A DNA stretch of 64,000 nucleotides from Streptomyces sp. MH60 (GTDB lineage Bacteria; Actinomycetota; Actinomycetes; Streptomycetales; Streptomycetaceae), in contig NZ_MULI01000008.1 of the NCBI RefSeq assembly GCF_002939385.1, forward strand, positions 62,001 to 126,000, in the 5' to 3' direction. Below the pieces are notes generated by a model. That model was given only the letters and a program-made list of their open reading frames with translations, was not told the origin of the DNA and ran no database searches. The position numbers and the translations under genes are program-made. Shown in pieces: positions 16,257 to 24,006 of the stretch (position 1 is its first letter; every line of letters starts with the position of its first letter).

Positions 16257-17810
16257 ATGGATGCGCCCGCCTTCCGCAGCCCGCGCGGGCTCTACCCGTG
16301 CCAGCAGGAAGGCACCGCGTTCGCCTACGTGCAGCGCTCCGGACTGCTGGTGGCCGACACCGGCATCGGCAAGAGCGTCATCGCCATGGCCCTCGCCGCC
16401 CTGCTCGCCGAGGACGGCGCCGAGGACCTGGTCCTCCTCGTCTGCAAGGCCAACAAGCTCACCGAGTGGCACGAGGACTTCGGCGCCCTTACCACGCTCC
16501 CGGCCGCCGTCCACCACGGCCCCTCCCGCATGAAGGCCCGCGAGCGCGACGGCCTGCCCCACGTCCTGATCTCCACGTACGAGACCCTGCGCGCCGACCT
16601 CACGCGCTTCGCCATCCCGCCCGGCAAGCGCACCAAGGTCCCCGCCCCCGGGCCGCTCCTGACCGCACTCCTCGACGCCCAGGCCCGGGGCCGCCGCGTC
16701 CTCGTGGTCTACGACGAGATGTCCGACAAGCTGCGCAACCGCTCCAGCCAGCTCTACAAGGCCCACCACTACGCCCTCGGCCAGCTGCGCCGCGTCCAGA
16801 AGGACCTGCGCGTCATCGGCCTGACCGCCACCCCGATCAGCCGGGACTACGAGGACGGCTTCAACCTGCTGCGCCTCGCGGTCCCGGCCGCCATGCCCAC
16901 GGTGAAGCAGTTCAACGACACCGTGATCAAGAGCCGGGACGACTACGGCCGCCCGCGCTACCGCGACACCGGCGTCGACTGGTTCATCGGGCTGGCCCGG
17001 CCGCACCTGTGGCGCAAGCGCAAGACCGACCCCGACGTCCGCGCCCTGTTCCCCAAGCGCATCGAGGAGTTCCGCACGCTGCGCATGGCGCCCGCCCAGG
17101 CCGCCTTCTACGACCAGGTCGCCTCGCTCCAGGGCGGCTCCCCGGAGCCCGTCCCCGGCCTCCACGCGGCCCTGCGGCAGATCGCCGCGCACCCGGCCGC
17201 CCTGGTCCACTCAGCCGTCCACGGAGACTCCCGGCTCGCCCGCGAGCTGCTCGGCGCCTTCGGAGAGGACCATCTGCGCTCGCTGCCCTCGGCCAAGACC
17301 GACGAACTTGTCGAGTACCTGTCACCCATCGTGCACGACCAGGGCGACAAGGCCGTCGTCTTCTCCGCCTTCGGCCCGTCCGTCCTGCCCCTGCTCGCCG
17401 AGGCCCTGCGCAGAAACGGCATCCGCAGCTACCTCTACACCGGCGCCATGGACGGCCCCGAGCGCGAGCGCGCCCGCCGCGAGTTCCGCGCCGACCCCGA
17501 GCCCTGCGTCTTCCTCACCTCCGACGCGGGCAAGGACGGCATCAACCTGCCCGAGGCCACCTACCTGGTCGAGTACGAGTCCGCCCTGACCTACGAGACC
17601 CGCACCCAGCGCCTGGGCCGCATCGACCGCATCACCTCGACCGCGCCCTCCATCACCTGCACCACGCTCGTCCTGCAGGGCACCGTGGAGGAGGCCATCG
17701 TCGACACCATGCTGAAGCGGAACGAGATGACCGAGCGGTTCCTGGGCGACGTCGGCTCGGACGGCTACGTGGCGGCTATGCAGCGGCGCCGGAGCTACCT
17801 GGTGGCCTAG
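16257..17810 (+). CDS. SNF2/DEAD-type superfamily 2 helicase-like ATPase
   Basis: A 517-residue SF2 protein. Motif I is ADTGIGKS near residue 35, motif II YDEMSDK, motif III LTATP, and the C-terminal lobe ends with QRLGRIDRI (motif VI arginines). Together these indicate an intact SNF2-like double RecA fold. Start: ATG 16257 or GTG 16239; I prefer 16257 because no ribosome site precedes either and the ATG lies just after an AT-rich segment. SNF2-like proteins of phages and plasmids remodel DNA-protein complexes or assist replication or recombination. It opens the + strand replication module, and a strong hairpin terminator follows. Confidence 0.82.
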   Translation: MDAPAFRSPRGLYPCQQEGTAFAYVQRSGLLVADTGIGKSVIAMALAALLAEDGAEDLVLLVCKANKLTEWHEDFGALTTLPAAVHHGPSRMKARERDGLPHVLISTYETLRADLTRFAIPPGKRTKVPAPGPLLTALLDAQARGRRVLVVYDEMSDKLRNRSSQLYKAHHYALGQLRRVQKDLRVIGLTATPISRDYEDGFNLLRLAVPAAMPTVKQFNDTVIKSRDDYGRPRYRDTGVDWFIGLARPHLWRKRKTDPDVRALFPKRIEEFRTLRMAPAQAAFYDQVASLQGGSPEPVPGLHAALRQIAAHPAALVHSAVHGDSRLARELLGAFGEDHLRSLPSAKTDELVEYLSPIVHDQGDKAVVFSAFGPSVLPLLAEALRRNGIRSYLYTGAMDGPERERARREFRADPEPCVFLTSDAGKDGINLPEATYLVEYESALTYETRTQRLGRIDRITSTAPSITCTTLVLQGTVEEAIVDTMLKRNEMTERFLGDVGSDGYVAAMQRRRSYLVA

Positions 17811-17816
17811 TTGATA

Positions 17817-17869
17817 ACGCCCCCGCAACCTTCATCGCCTCTAGCCCAGGCTCAGGTCGACGGGGGCGT
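17817..17869 (+). terminator. Hairpin terminator after the SNF2-like gene
   Basis: ACGCCCCCG (17817-17825) pairs perfectly with CGGGGGCGT (17861-17869) seven bases after the stop codon of the SNF2-like gene. The loop is 35 nt and can fold further. A weak CTCTC tract follows. The remaining stretch to 18002 holds no gene that I can support; it separates this gene from the convergent small gene at 18003. Confidence 0.6.
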
Positions 17870-18002
17870 CTCTCAGTCGAGCCACTCAGGCAACGCGCAG
17901 CATATCCCTGTCTCAGCAACCGAACACCCCCAGGCGGGCGCAGCCTCCCCCCGCCCCTCGAATGTTCCAAAGATGAGACTGTGCAGGTCAGAAGCCCTGT
18001 GA

Positions 18003-18185
18003 TCAGTCAGAGTCCTGGTAGCCGGTGTACACCGCCCACCCGTCTCCGTACCGCTTGTAGGTCACTGACTGCCGGTCCGGAGCCTTGGTGAGCCCCAGAG
18101 CAGTGAATTCGCGGGCGAGTTTCGTGCACCGGCGCACGGCTTCCTCTTTGGACAGGGCATCGGTCTGTCGGCGGGCATCACGCAT
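18003..18185 (-). CDS. small hypothetical protein, 60 aa
   Basis: A 60-residue basic protein (MRDARRQTDALSKEEAVRR at the start, VTYKRYGDGWAVYTGYQDSD at the end) on the reverse strand. Helix-rich N-terminus and a Tyr/Trp-rich C-terminal strand pair. The ATG at 18185 has no good ribosome site, but TAGGGT lies just upstream at a spacing compatible with a -10 box and a leaderless message, common in actinobacteria. No family recognised. It lies downstream of the initiator-like gene on the same strand, with 92 bp between. Confidence 0.5.
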   Translation of the reverse strand: MRDARRQTDALSKEEAVRRCTKLAREFTALGLTKAPDRQSVTYKRYGDGWAVYTGYQDSD

Positions 18186-18277
18186 GGCCCCTACCCTAGG
18201 TACTGGAGGGGCTGAAGAAAACAGGGATGTGCCGTCTGAGCTGGGAAAACAGTCCTACATGAAGGGTTACTGGAAAG

Positions 18278-19636
18278 TCAGGACGCGCAGGCCAGGGCAG
18301 CCCTGTGCACCAACTCGTCGTAGTCCAGCTCGGGTTCGACGACGATCAACCGGCCGTCCGAGGCGACCGCGAAGTCCTCCAGGACCTCACCGGTGACCGG
18401 GTCGACGACCATGCTGCCCCGGACGAGGTCGGCGGGAACCTCGTCACCCCGGACAGGCTGGACGTCGGGCATCCGGCGCTCGCGCAGCCGGGGGAGGACC
18501 TTCGTCAGCCAGGTGACCCGCTGCACCTTGTGCATGTCCACGCGGCGCTGAGCGGTCCCCTGGGTGCCCATCTCCTCGGCCGCCTGGTCGAACTCCGTCA
18601 CCTGCCCCGCGAGAGCCGTACGGGCCCGCTGGGACAGGTACCAGGCGCCGTCCAGGCCCTCCAGGAACCCGAAGCCCTCCAGCAGCTTCACGTGGCGGTA
18701 CGCGGTCGCCCGGCTCATGCACGTGGCGTCGGCCAGGTCGAGCAGGTCCTGCCCGTCCTCCAGGTTCAGAGCCGCGATGATCTTGAGGGAGGAGGAGCCG
18801 AGACCCCGGTGCGCGAACGCGTCCAGGCCCATCAGGCGGCCGACGACGGCCGCGTCGATCCCTCCGGCCTCCACCGCGCCCTTCGGCCCGTCAAGGAGCC
18901 TCCACGTCGTCCCGTGCTCGTCCGTCCCGGTCTTCACCTGCCGGATCCAGCCGCCCAGCCGCTTCGTGATGGCCTCGTACGCCGTACCGAGGGTGCACCC
19001 GGCGATCTCGGCGGCCTCCCGGAACGACAGCGTGTACGTGCGCCCCCCGGCCTTCCGGGCGGCCTCCCAGTGGGCCATCAGCAGCCGCAGAGCCGTGTTG
19101 CGGGACACCCCGCGCCAGGACAGGGAACCGATCCGATAGCGCAGCCGCACCAGGTCCTCGATGGCCCCGTGCCGGTCGGCGACAGGGTGCGCCGAGATGA
19201 ACTGCTGCGCACCCTCCCAGACCCGGTCCAGGTAGGGTTTGGCGCCCTTGTCGTAGCCCTTGCGGTGCGCCTTGTTCCGGACATGGTTGCCGCCCTTGGC
19301 GGTCGTCTCCAGCAGCGCCTTCTCGAACTGCAGGCCCGTCCAGCCGTACCGGGACGCGGCAGCGGCCAGCGCCCGGGTGATGGAGTGGCCGTGGACGTCG
19401 GAGAGGGACTTGTCGCGCCGCTTGCGTGCCGTGATGCCGTAGACGCCGTCCACGTCGCCCTCGATCAGCAACCTCTCCATGGAGGGTGAGAGAGCGGGGA
19501 ACTGGCGGATCCAGTGCTGGGGGTGCAGGGCGTCGCGCGAGGCGACAGTCAGTCCTGCAGATGAAGAAATGTGGCTGAGATGTTCACCACGGTTGGCGTG
19601 CGGCACGGGGGCGGGACCCGTAGACTGCTCTGGCAC
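18278..19636 (-). CDS. Winged-helix DNA-binding protein, possible replication initiator or regulator
   Basis: A 452-residue protein from GTG 19636. A clear winged-helix region lies around residues 300-340 (SLKIIAALNLEDGQDLLDLA, then MSRATAYRHVKLLEGFGFLE), with a second HTH-like stretch around 195-225 (FREAAEIAGCTLGTAYEAITKRLGGW). The N-terminal 160 residues are basic and helical. The C-terminus is acidic. The architecture (large basic N-terminus plus winged helices, beside a repeat-rich intergenic region and opposite a helicase gene) resembles plasmid replication initiators, but no established Rep signature was recognised; a transcription regulator is equally possible. A -10-like TATAGA lies at 19652-19657 on the reverse strand. 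Confidence 0.6.
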   Translation of the reverse strand: MPEQSTGPAPVPHANRGEHLSHISSSAGLTVASRDALHPQHWIRQFPALSPSMERLLIEGDVDGVYGITARKRRDKSLSDVHGHSITRALAAAASRYGWTGLQFEKALLETTAKGGNHVRNKAHRKGYDKGAKPYLDRVWEGAQQFISAHPVADRHGAIEDLVRLRYRIGSLSWRGVSRNTALRLLMAHWEAARKAGGRTYTLSFREAAEIAGCTLGTAYEAITKRLGGWIRQVKTGTDEHGTTWRLLDGPKGAVEAGGIDAAVVGRLMGLDAFAHRGLGSSSLKIIAALNLEDGQDLLDLADATCMSRATAYRHVKLLEGFGFLEGLDGAWYLSQRARTALAGQVTEFDQAAEEMGTQGTAQRRVDMHKVQRVTWLTKVLPRLRERRMPDVQPVRGDEVPADLVRGSMVVDPVTGEVLEDFAVASDGRLIVVEPELDYDELVHRAALACAS

Positions 19637-19725
19637 GGCTGGCGAGGCCTTTCTATACCGTTCTGAGGTTGGGGCCCAGCCACCGTGAAGGCGATGGTCA
19701 GACCGAACAGGTCGCGTTGCCTGGC

Positions 19726-19834
19726 GGGGAATCTGAGAGTTCCCCAGAGGATCCGTTTCTTGGCGGAGAGGATCCTCGCTACCGCATCACGCGGTGAGGG
19801 GCGCCACGGAGTTGATGGACTCCAGGCGCCCCTC
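19726..19834 (+). ncRNA. Four consecutive hairpins, candidate structured RNA
   Basis: Stems: GGGGAA/TTCCCC (726-731 with 740-745); GAGGATCC/GGATCCTC (747-754 with 770-777); ACCGC/GCGGT (781-785 with 791-795, loop ATCAC); GAGGGGCGCC/GGCGCCCCTC (796-805 with 825-834), with inner GGAGT/ACTCC and loop TGATGG. The last two loops contain ATCA and TGAT, which are complementary and could kiss. The stems exist on both strands, so this could equally be a leader of the reverse gene at 19636, or a DNA structure at an origin. The last, GC-rich stem may terminate transcription. Confidence 0.45.
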
Positions 19835-20043
19835 CGGCGTTTCCAGGACGTTCTTCACAGCAGCCAGCCCCCTTCGGCGGGTTCGGGCGCACGTGGGCCC
19901 GAGGGGAGTTCGTGGTGGTGGTGGACCAGGAGTGGCGGTCTCGGTCCGAAGGCCATTCAACATCATGCGAGGCCGAAACGGGGAGTCGGCACCCGAACGG
20001 ACTGCGGGCGCTGGCCTGCAGCGGCGTGTCGCTCGACCGGGTC

Positions 20044-20074
20044 TTGTACACCGGGAGCAGTTTTTGGGTAGGCT
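20044..20074 (+). promoter_or_regulatory. Candidate sigma-70-type promoter for the helicase operon
   Basis: TTGTAC (20044-20049) and TAGGCT (20069-20074) are separated by 19 bp, close to the actinobacterial TTGACN/TAGRRT pattern with slightly long spacing. Transcription would start near 20081 and give a leader of about 410 nt that contains the pseudoknot-like elements. Confidence 0.4.
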
Positions 20075-20129
20075 GGGTCATGCCAGCGACCTCCGGAGAA
20101 GCTGAACTTCGGACTTGGATATGAGGTTG

Positions 20130-20286
20130 TTGGCCCCACCGACAGAGACCGGCCAAAGTTTCCTGTCGGACGGCCGCCAAGGACCGGGATGGGGATCCCA
20201 GTCCGACCAGGCGGCCGTTGGTGTTTCTGGAGCCAGATGAAGCAGACGCGACCCGGGGGCGGGATACCTACGAAGGTCGCGTAGGT
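20130..20286 (+). ncRNA. Two potential H-type pseudoknots flanking a long hairpin in a helicase leader
   Basis: First pair: TTGGCC (130-135) with GGCCAA (151-156), interleaved with CCGACAG (139-145) with CTGTCGG (163-169). Then a hairpin: ACGGCCGCC (170-178) with GGCGGCCGT (210-218), inside it GGAC/GTCC and GGGAT/ATCCC with loop GGGG (191-194). Second pair: GCGACC (248-253) with GGTCGC (275-280), interleaved with ACCTAC (266-271) with GTAGGT (281-286); here the two stems abut with no gap. Interleaved complementary pairs can form pseudoknots or act as mutually exclusive hairpins, as in riboswitches. Positions are last three digits of 20 kb coordinates. Confidence 0.5.
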
Positions 20287-20449
20287 CACCCTAGTACCTC
20301 TGGTGGACCAAACGCACGGAACCGGTGCAGGAGACACGCGCGCGGGATCATCTGACGTCCTGTCGGCCCGGCCGGGAAATCCGCCGGAGCAAAAACGCGA
20401 CACTGCCCCTGGCCCTGTGTAGCGTCGCGACCACCGCCAAGGACCTTCA

Positions 20450-20469
20450 CTGCTCACCGCCAAGAGCAG
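20450..20469 (+). promoter_or_regulatory. ACCGCCA-loop hairpin before DinG-like gene
   Basis: CTGCTC (450-455) and GAGCAG (464-469) form a six-pair stem around the loop ACCGCCAA, 25 bases before the ATG. It belongs to a family of hairpins with this loop and unrelated stems found in many leaders of this element (see findings). Confidence 0.6.
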
Positions 20470-20494
20470 CATCACCACCCTCAAGGGGCCCTTC

Positions 20495-22600
20495 ATGACG
20501 TCCGCGCCGCCTGCGACCTTTCTGTCCCTCCAGGAGCTGTTCGCGAAGAACCTCCCGGGTTACCGCCGCCGCCCGCAGCAGGAACAGCTCGCGCAGGCCA
20601 TCGAGCTGACGTTCAGTCAGGACCTCGAAGAGAACGAGCCCATGCACCTGCTCGCCGAGGCGGGCACCGGCACCGGCAAGAGCTACGCAGCCCTGATCGC
20701 CGCGATCCTGGCCAGCCGCGCGGGAGACGAGCCCAAGCGGTACGTGGTCGCCACGGCGACCAACGCCCTCCTGGCGCAGTACGTCAAGAAGGACCTGCCG
20801 TGGCTGGAGGGCGTTCTGGGGCAGGCGGGCATCGACTTCACCTGGGCCCCGCTCAAGGGTGTCTCCAACTTCGCCTGCCTGGCCAAGCTCGCTGAGCGCC
20901 CGGCGATCGCCAACGTGCAGCAGCTCCTGGACGAGCTGGCCCCGGACAAGGACGGCACCTACCACCACACCGGCGACCGCGACGACGTTCAGACGCCTAT
21001 CGAGCAGCGCACCGAGTGGCACCTGGTCTCCTCGACCAGCGATGAGTGCCCCGGGCGCTCGAAGTGCTCCTTCGGGGAGCAGTGCTTCGCGATGAAGCAC
21101 AAGGACGCCGCCATGGAGGCCGACATCGTCGCGACCAACATGGCCATCCTCCTGACCGACACCAAGATTGCCCGCGAGACCGCCGGAGGGGACCCCGAGG
21201 CCGAACGCCGCCACCCCCTCCTCGGCCCGTACGACGGCCTGATCGTGGACGAGGCCCACGAGCTGGAGGAGCAGGCCACCAGCCACCTCGGCTTCGACAT
21301 CAAGCAGGGCGGCCTGCTCAAGTGGGCCGACCAGGCCGCCTCCTTCCTCGCCATCCACGAGGACGTCGATGAGCAGCGGCAGGGCGAGTCCCTCGCCGTG
21401 CACGAGCGCGTCACCGCCGCCGTCGAGGCCCTCACCCGGCCCATCGCCGACCACCTGGAGCACGACGACACCGGCGCCATCGACGCCGACTTCATCACCT
21501 ACTACGCCGACCTGTTCGTCACCCTCTACGACGCGCTGGAGACCCTCCGCACCCGCGTGAGCAAGCGCAAGATCGCCGACAGCTCCCACGTGGAGAAGGA
21601 GCAGGCGATCAAGGACCGGCTTCTGACCGTCGGGACCAACTTTCTGAAAGGCGTCAAGGCCGTCCTCCTCGCCGACCCGAACGAGATGGTCCGCTGGGCC
21701 GAGATGTACGGCCACGAGCGCATGCGCATCGGCAGGCGCTGGCTGATCAGGGCCGCCCCCATCGACGTCGGCCCCTACCTCCGCGAGGAGCTGTGGAGCC
21801 GCTACCCGGCCGTGCTGATGTCCGCCACCCTCAGCGCGGGCACCGGCCCAGGCCGCTTCGACTACCTCGCGCGCCGCCTCGGCCTGAAGGACACCGCCGC
21901 CACCCTCGACGTCGGCAGTCCCTTCGACTACCCGAAGCAGGCCCTGTTCTTCCACCCCGACTCCTCGGTGCCCGCCCCGGCCGGGAAGACCCGCAGCGAG
22001 TGGGAGACCTGGCTCCACGCCGCCACCCTCGAACTCGTCCGCGCAGCCGGGGGAGGGGCCATGCTCCTCTACACCTCCCGCAAGGCCATGAACGCCGCCC
22101 ACGACACCCTCGGCAGTCTGCTCCGGGCCGACGGCATCAACTCCTTCGTCCAGGGCGGCGACATGAGCGTCAAGGAGATCGCCGACCGCTTCCGCGAGGA
22201 CGAGAACAGCGTCCTGTTCGGCCTCCGGAGCTTCATGACCGGCATGGACTTCCCCGGGAACACGAACCGGCTTGTCGTCGTGGACAAGCTGCCCTTCGCC
22301 GTCCCCACCGACCCGATCCACAAGGCCCGCTCCGAGGCCATCGAGCGCCAGGGCGGCAGTGCCTTCAGCGACCTGGTCGTGCCGTCCATGACCCTGACGC
22401 TCCAGCAGGCGTTCGGCCGCCTCATCCGCAGCACGGAGGACTGGGGTGCCGTCGCGATCATGGACTCCCGCCTCGCCAGCAAGGGGTACGGCCGGAGCAT
22501 CGTCAAGGCCCTCCCGCCCGCCCGCGCGACCACGTCCCTGGCCGACGTCCGGGACTTCTTCTGGCAGCCCGACGGCAGCGGACTGCTTCCGGCGGCGTGA
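20495..22600 (+). CDS. DinG/XPD-type Fe-S superfamily 2 helicase
   Basis: A 701-residue protein starting at ATG 20495 behind AAGGGG. Walker A is EAGTGTGKS near residues 54-62. Walker B is IVDEAHELEE near 251. Between them lie four cysteines (FACL near 127, then CPGRSKC and GEQC near 184-195) in the XPD/DinG arrangement for a 4Fe-4S cluster, followed by ADIVATNMAILL, also typical. The C-terminal lobe ends with QAFGRLIRSTEDWGAVAIMDSR, the conserved motif VI. DinG-like enzymes unwind 5'-to-3' and act on R-loops and stalled forks. It begins the + strand replication operon after the structured region; a promoter with an operator-like palindrome follows it. Confidence 0.9.
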   Translation: MTSAPPATFLSLQELFAKNLPGYRRRPQQEQLAQAIELTFSQDLEENEPMHLLAEAGTGTGKSYAALIAAILASRAGDEPKRYVVATATNALLAQYVKKDLPWLEGVLGQAGIDFTWAPLKGVSNFACLAKLAERPAIANVQQLLDELAPDKDGTYHHTGDRDDVQTPIEQRTEWHLVSSTSDECPGRSKCSFGEQCFAMKHKDAAMEADIVATNMAILLTDTKIARETAGGDPEAERRHPLLGPYDGLIVDEAHELEEQATSHLGFDIKQGGLLKWADQAASFLAIHEDVDEQRQGESLAVHERVTAAVEALTRPIADHLEHDDTGAIDADFITYYADLFVTLYDALETLRTRVSKRKIADSSHVEKEQAIKDRLLTVGTNFLKGVKAVLLADPNEMVRWAEMYGHERMRIGRRWLIRAAPIDVGPYLREELWSRYPAVLMSATLSAGTGPGRFDYLARRLGLKDTAATLDVGSPFDYPKQALFFHPDSSVPAPAGKTRSEWETWLHAATLELVRAAGGGAMLLYTSRKAMNAAHDTLGSLLRADGINSFVQGGDMSVKEIADRFREDENSVLFGLRSFMTGMDFPGNTNRLVVVDKLPFAVPTDPIHKARSEAIERQGGSAFSDLVVPSMTLTLQQAFGRLIRSTEDWGAVAIMDSRLASKGYGRSIVKALPPARATTSLADVRDFFWQPDGSGLLPAA

Positions 22601-22608
22601 CGACCCCG

Positions 22609-22638
22609 TTGTCACCTACCCCAAAGTTGGGGTAGGTT
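22609..22638 (+). promoter_or_regulatory. Promoter with operator-like palindrome in the spacer
   Basis: TTGTCA (22609-22614) and TAGGTT (22633-22638), 18 bp apart, give a good actinobacterial sigma-70-type promoter. The spacer and -10 carry an inverted repeat with perfect ten-base arms CCTACCCCAA and TTGGGGTAGG around AG (22615-22636). A repressor bound there would occlude RNA polymerase. Half of the arm (CCCCAAAGTT) recurs at 44905-44914, near another candidate promoter. Confidence 0.6.
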
Positions 22639-22645
22639 GTAACCA

Positions 22646-22663
22646 CGTTCACCGCCAAGAACG
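22646..22663 (+). promoter_or_regulatory. ACCGCCA-loop hairpin in leader
   Basis: CGTTC (646-650) and GAACG (659-663) pair around the loop ACCGCCAA. It lies right after the predicted transcription start and 29 bases before the GTG at 22692. The same loop is enclosed by an unrelated stem at 20450. Confidence 0.6.
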
Positions 22664-22691
22664 ACAAACCTCAGAACACAGGAGCACCATC

Positions 22692-23423
22692 GTGGCTACC
22701 GCCAAGACCACCGAGATCGTGCCGACCTTCGACTTCGCCGCCACCGAGGTCGAGCTGAAGGGCGACCCCAACCTCAGCCTCACTGACGTGCTGGCCAAGC
22801 TGGCCACCCTCCCCCCCACGGACCCGAAGAACCGGCCGAAGCCCGCCACCGCCGTCGAGCTGGTCACCGACGGCCTGATGAGCGCGATCCAGGCCATCCC
22901 CAAGGTCTTCGGCCAGATCAAGCCGCGCGGTCGCCGCCAGCTGACCAAGGCCGAACTGGTCAGCCTGAGGGACGAGAAGATCGAGATCGACACGGCCATC
23001 AAGGCGCTGACCAAGCGCAAGGACGAGATCCACAAGATGGTCTCGGTCCACTTCGACGTCCTCGCCGACAAGCAGAAGCGCGTCACGGAGCAGACGCGGC
23101 TGGACAAGAACGGCCACTACCTCCTGGCCTCCCCGGGCAACGCCGAGACCGCGCCGGTCGAGGGCAGTGGCCACTACTTCACCCGCGAGAAGGCCAGCGA
23201 CAAGGCTGTCCTCAACCTGGACAAGCTGCTCGCCCTGTACGAGGCGGGAGAGATCACCCGGGCCGAGCTGCTCGGCTTCACCACGACGACCCGCACCATC
23301 GACGAGACGAAGATCCGCCGTCAGCTCCTGAACAAGAACAAGCGCGAGCGCACCCAGGCGATTCTCGACAAGATCACCGAGATCAAGCCGGGCAACCTGA
23401 GCATCAACCTGCGCGGCAAGTAG
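22692..23423 (+). CDS. hypothetical protein, 243 aa, in replication operon
   Basis: A 243-residue protein starting at GTG 22692 behind AGGAG. It is highly charged and mostly helical: a Lys-rich central helix (KAELVSLRDEKIEIDTAIKA) with coiled-coil character, then RLDKNGHYLLASPGN, SGHYFTREKASDKAVLNLDKLLALYEAGEI and a basic C-terminus. No known motif was recognised. It has its own strong, probably repressed promoter and is followed by two more operon genes leading to the exonuclease. A single-strand-binding, scaffold or replication accessory protein would fit, but this is inference. Confidence 0.72.
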   Translation: MATAKTTEIVPTFDFAATEVELKGDPNLSLTDVLAKLATLPPTDPKNRPKPATAVELVTDGLMSAIQAIPKVFGQIKPRGRRQLTKAELVSLRDEKIEIDTAIKALTKRKDEIHKMVSVHFDVLADKQKRVTEQTRLDKNGHYLLASPGNAETAPVEGSGHYFTREKASDKAVLNLDKLLALYEAGEITRAELLGFTTTTRTIDETKIRRQLLNKNKRERTQAILDKITEIKPGNLSINLRGK

Positions 23424-23465
23424 TACCTCCGGCCAGAACATCACCGACAATACGAACGTCACAGC

Positions 23466-23489
23466 CTCCGCTCGGTATACCGGGCGGAG
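23466..23489 (+). promoter_or_regulatory. Ten-pair hairpin with TATA loop
   Basis: CTCCGC-T-CGG pairs with CCG-G-GCGGAG (one T-G wobble) leaving a TATA loop; the centre CGGTATACCG is a perfect DNA palindrome. It precedes the start at 23500/23515. It could be a terminator-attenuator, an operator, or an SD mask, since GGAG lies in the 3' arm 11 bases before the ATG at 23500. Confidence 0.45.
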
Positions 23490-23514
23490 CTAGTGGCATA
23501 TGGAAGGACGACCC

Positions 23515-24006
23515 GTGCCCCCTATCGCCGTGGAGCCGATCATCATGGACGCGCAAGGATCCGAGCGACCACCCACCGAGCCCAACCGTCGACGCAACTA
23601 CGAGCTGTACGACTACCAGTTCCCCGTCGAGGGCTCACCCAAGTACGCCGTGGCAGACCCGACCAACCCCCTGCGTGTCCCGCATTTCTCCGTCCAGGAC
23701 GTGGCCTGCTGGGTCTTTGCAGGCAGAGTGAGCTGGCTCCGGCACCAGCTCAAGGGGAAGCCGTGGAAGCCCATCAAGGGCGCCACGCGCACCACGCCCC
23801 TGCTGCTGAAGGGGAAGCGCCTGAAGTTCAGGCAGGTCGTCGGAGGACGCGGCGGCGAGCGACGCTTCACCCTGCCCGACATTGAGCGCCTCGCCTGGGC
23901 CCTGTACGAACGCAACGACATCGACGGCTACGACCTCCAGCGCATCTGCCGCATCCTCGCCGCCGTCGCCGACCAGTACAAGGCCCACCGCAAGGAAGGC
24001 GAGTGA
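23515..24006 (+). CDS. hypothetical DNA-metabolism-linked protein, 163 aa
   Basis: A 163-residue protein. The GTG at 23515 is preferred because AAGGA sits six bases upstream; an in-frame ATG at 23500 would add five residues. Sequence features: an N-terminal acidic/proline part, RNYELYDYQFPVEGS, then VPHFSVQDVACWVFAGRVSWLRHQLKG, and a C-terminal helical part (FTLPDIERLAWALYERNDIDGYDLQRI, then RILAAVADQYKAHRK). This looks like a small HTH-containing protein. The stop overlaps the exonuclease start by one base, so the two are co-translated. Confidence 0.72.
   Translation: MPPIAVEPIIMDAQGSERPPTEPNRRRNYELYDYQFPVEGSPKYAVADPTNPLRVPHFSVQDVACWVFAGRVSWLRHQLKGKPWKPIKGATRTTPLLLKGKRLKFRQVVGGRGGERRFTLPDIERLAWALYERNDIDGYDLQRICRILAAVADQYKAHRKEGE

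Larger units (their letters stand above)
19637..20494. other. 858-bp geneless region rich in RNA or DNA secondary structure
   Basis: Between the divergent initiator-like gene (start 19636) and the DinG-like helicase (start 20495) no reading frame has convincing codon use or a ribosome site. Instead the region is packed with inverted repeats: four consecutive hairpins at 19726-19834, further short stems, and two interleaved stem pairs (potential H-type pseudoknots) either side of a long hairpin at 20130-20286. A CGCGAC/GTCGCG stem near 20396-20430 and the ACCGCCA-type hairpin at 20450-20469 follow. Possible roles: long structured leader of the helicase operon, a large noncoding RNA, or a replication origin. 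The sequence alone does not separate these. Confidence 0.6.

Noticed and set aside
19685..20180. Several short frames on both strands in the gap before the DinG-like gene
   Set aside because: No ribosome sites, no consistent codon bias, and they follow the hairpin sequences.
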